DNA from: an uncultured Alphaproteobacteria bacterium
GTDB taxonomy: Bacteria > Pseudomonadota > Alphaproteobacteria > Thalassobaculales > Thalassobaculaceae
Direction of reading: 5' to 3'
DNA length: 35,415 bases
Assembly: GCA_902578675.1 (NCBI GenBank)
Contig: CACHDV010000001.1
Coordinates: forward strand, 88,065 to 123,479
Every line of letters begins with the position of its first letter. The first letter of the stretch is position 1. Below are positions 33,582 through 35,415 of the stretch, piece after piece. The translations under genes were made by a program, and so were the position numbers. The notes under the pieces were generated by a model. It was not told where the DNA came from. It did no database searches and was given only the letters and a program-made list of their open reading frames with translations.

Positions 33582-35415
33582 TTGAACGTTAAGTCTGCAT
33601 TATTTAAAAAACGTGGTGACCGCGGAAAAGAGATAGTTATCTTTCATTTTTTCACAGCAGTTTTTTTCTTAATATGTTTTGTGATAGCGCCGAATAGTGG
33701 GGCAGCTGCAAATAAAAACAATGTTGAAATCCAAGCATTCGATAAGAAAGTTGTTCTACAGCCCAGTAGGAATTGGACATTACCCTCTGTACTCGAAGAA
33801 AAAGATCTAAGTCTTTATGGACAGATTTTTAAACTTCAGGAAAAAGGAGATTGGTCGGCCGCTAAAAACCTAATAAAAAAGCTAAATAATCCGCTTTTGA
33901 TGGGACACGTCAGTGCACAAAAGTATCTCCATCCAACAAAATACCGTTCTAAATACTTAGAATTACTGCAATGGATGCGTAAGTACGCGGACCATCCACA
34001 AGCTAAAAGGATTTACTCGCTCGCACTACGCCGTCGCCCCCCAAATTGGAAAAGTCCCCCGAAGCCTTCTGGCCAAAGATTGTGGGGGAGTGGAACCGTT
34101 TCGGAAGGTGCAGTTGAACCCTGGGTGGCTAGAATTAAAAAGAGATCTACATCAAAGAGAAAAAGAGCAAAGGCGTATAAACGGAATATTAGGTCATTAA
34201 TTCGGAAGGGTTGGCCAACGGGGGCTTATAGAAAATTATCGTCGGCGTCTTTTCAGAAAACACTTGACCCCGTGGAAATAGCTGTTGCTAGAGCTGAGAT
34301 CGCTCATGGGTATTTTATTTTTGGTAAAGATAAACTCGCATTGCGATTGTCTAAAAAAACGTTTGAAGAATTTGGTCATTTTATACCGTTAGCAACTTGG
34401 GTTGGAGGTTTGTCTGCTTGGCGGCTGGGACAGATCTCTGATGCGGCTTTCTACTTTCAGCGACTAGGCGAGAACATGAAGGCCAGTCCTGATTTGCAGG
34501 CTGCGGGTGCTTTCTGGGCGTCAAGGGCACATATGATTATGCAGCAGCCAAAAAATGCAAATAAATATTTGAGGTTGGCGGCTAAAATTCCCGATAGTTT
34601 TTATGGAATGTTGGCGCGAAAAGCGCTGGGAATGTCCAATGGACTGAATATGACCATCGATCTTAAGGAGATTAATTTTGCATCAAACATTCTGAATTAT
34701 TCAAAAGGTAAAAGAGCGGTAGCTCTCATTCAGTTGTCAAAATACAAAAGTGCCGAAGAAGAGTTGAGAAGATTATACCATGAGATACCCGGTCATGAGC
34801 ATTTTAGTCTGATGGTATTTGCCGAAAAAACAGGTTCACCTGGTCTGGCAATGCGGATAGCTGGATTGTTAAAAGAAAGAGGACTGCCATCCTATTACAC
34901 AAGTTTGTATCCCCTCCCGGCTTGGAAAATACCCTCTGATGTTGTTTTTGATGCAGCATTAATCTATGCAATTGTTCGTCAAGAGAGCCAATTTAAATTA
35001 AGGGCAAAGAGTGGTAGAGGAGCCAGAGGGTTGATGCAGTTGATGCCAAGAACTGCGGCTGAAATGGGAAGAGATCGACGTTTTAGAAGGGGTAAAGGGC
35101 GTGACGCGCTTTTCAATCCAAAGATAAATATAGAGTTGGGTAGCAAGTACCTTTCGCACTTGATGTATAACGGAGACACAGTGAGAAATTTATTTAAAAC
35201 ATTAGCAGCGTATAACGCTGGTCCTGGAAAGTTGGGGAGATGGGAATCAAAGATCAATTACCAAAACGACCCACTAATGTTTATGGAGTCTATACCCTCT
35301 CCGGAGACACGGAATTTTATAGAGCAGGTTTTTATTGGCTTATGGATTTACCGGTTTAGGCTAGATCAACCTGCTCCGTCTCTTACACAACTAGCAGAAG
35401 GTAATTGGCCGCATT
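33582..35415 (+). CDS. Soluble lytic murein transglycosylase (Slt family), 3' truncated
   Basis: This gene is absent from the ORF track because it has no stop before the window ends. The frame is open from after a stop at 33555 to the last base. The likely start is TTG 33582; no in-frame ATG occurs before the signal peptide. A signal helix IVIFHFFTAVFFLICFVIAP is followed by GAAANKNN. A long helical-repeat region with GDWSAAKN and GLSAWRLGQ fits the Slt superhelix. The GH23 catalytic domain shows IYAIVRQESQFK (catalytic Glu), GARGLMQLMPRTA and LAAYNAGPGKLGRW. It cleaves glycan strands to anhydromuropeptides in the periplasm. About 610 residues are visible. Confidence 0.9.
   Translation, partial: MNVKSALFKKRGDRGKEIVIFHFFTAVFFLICFVIAPNSGAAANKNNVEIQAFDKKVVLQPSRNWTLPSVLEEKDLSLYGQIFKLQEKGDWSAAKNLIKKLNNPLLMGHVSAQKYLHPTKYRSKYLELLQWMRKYADHPQAKRIYSLALRRRPPNWKSPPKPSGQRLWGSGTVSEGAVEPWVARIKKRSTSKRKRAKAYKRNIRSLIRKGWPTGAYRKLSSASFQKTLDPVEIAVARAEIAHGYFIFGKDKLALRLSKKTFEEFGHFIPLATWVGGLSAWRLGQISDAAFYFQRLGENMKASPDLQAAGAFWASRAHMIMQQPKNANKYLRLAAKIPDSFYGMLARKALGMSNGLNMTIDLKEINFASNILNYSKGKRAVALIQLSKYKSAEEELRRLYHEIPGHEHFSLMVFAEKTGSPGLAMRIAGLLKERGLPSYYTSLYPLPAWKIPSDVVFDAALIYAIVRQESQFKLRAKSGRGARGLMQLMPRTAAEMGRDRRFRRGKGRDALFNPKINIELGSKYLSHLMYNGDTVRNLFKTLAAYNAGPGKLGRWESKINYQNDPLMFMESIPSPETRNFIEQVFIGLWIYRFRLDQPAPSLTQLAEGNWPH

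Overview
The window is a chromosomal segment from an alphaproteobacterium, and it probably includes the replication origin. The order hemE-hemJ-rho-(qor)-mnmE-mnmG-rsmG-parA-parB-holA-lptE-leuS is the classic alphaproteobacterial origin-proximal cluster. Two perfect 16-bp parS palindromes lie among mnmE, mnmG and rsmG. The DNA looks moderately AT-rich by eye, and the ORFs are tightly packed. Many starts are GTG or TTG. No insertion sequences, prophage genes or CRISPR arrays were seen. I infer a free-living, possibly marine, Rhodospirillales-like or SAR116-like lineage; the sequence alone does not fix the genus.

Layout. 1-2266: a 5'-truncated histidine phosphatase, secB, then dnaQ and coaE on the minus strand. 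2267-2618: an AT-rich divergent gap with a DnaA-box-like site, repeated GTTAAC motifs and a CtrA-like site, here proposed as oriC. 2619-5504: hemE, hemJ, rho. 5506-6480: a quinone oxidoreductase pointing back at rho. 6704-12345: mnmE, mnmG, rsmG, parA, parB, with the parS sites. 12352-17041: holA, lptE, leuS and a DUF3576 lipoprotein, all on the minus strand. 17396-18535: a major porin with a strong intrinsic terminator. 18733-22129: a sulfotransferase, the YggS/PLPBP protein, an L,D-transpeptidase-like protein and ribA. 22213-25934: a plus-strand run of an alpha/beta hydrolase, a DUF427 protein, a degenerate OmpR-type response regulator, an MBL-fold hydrolase and a methyltransferase. 25943-26017: tRNA-Gln(UUG). 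26121-28237: two PodJ-N-terminus-like genes and a Sel1-repeat reading frame. 28341-32626: ispE, a TPR lipoprotein and an ETF-ubiquinone oxidoreductase on the minus strand. 32710 to the end: a uracil-DNA glycosylase and a 3'-truncated lytic transglycosylase that the ORF track omits.

How the genes work together. Origin, partition system (ParA, ParB, parS), replication subunits (DnaQ, HolA) and tRNA-modification genes (MnmE, MnmG) are clustered, as in related bacteria. The right half is mainly cell-envelope and housekeeping functions: LptE, porin, L,D-transpeptidase, Slt, IspE and a PodJ-like polarity protein.

The most notable observation is at 27655-27665. A run of ten A's ends a PodJ-like membrane protein, and it contains an in-frame A_AAA_AAG slippery heptamer. 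A -1 shift there runs without a stop into the Sel1-repeat frame. That would rebuild the complete PodJ architecture: cytoplasmic N-terminus, one membrane helix, Sel1 C-terminus. It may be programmed recoding or transcriptional slippage, a real frameshift mutation, or a homopolymer sequencing error.
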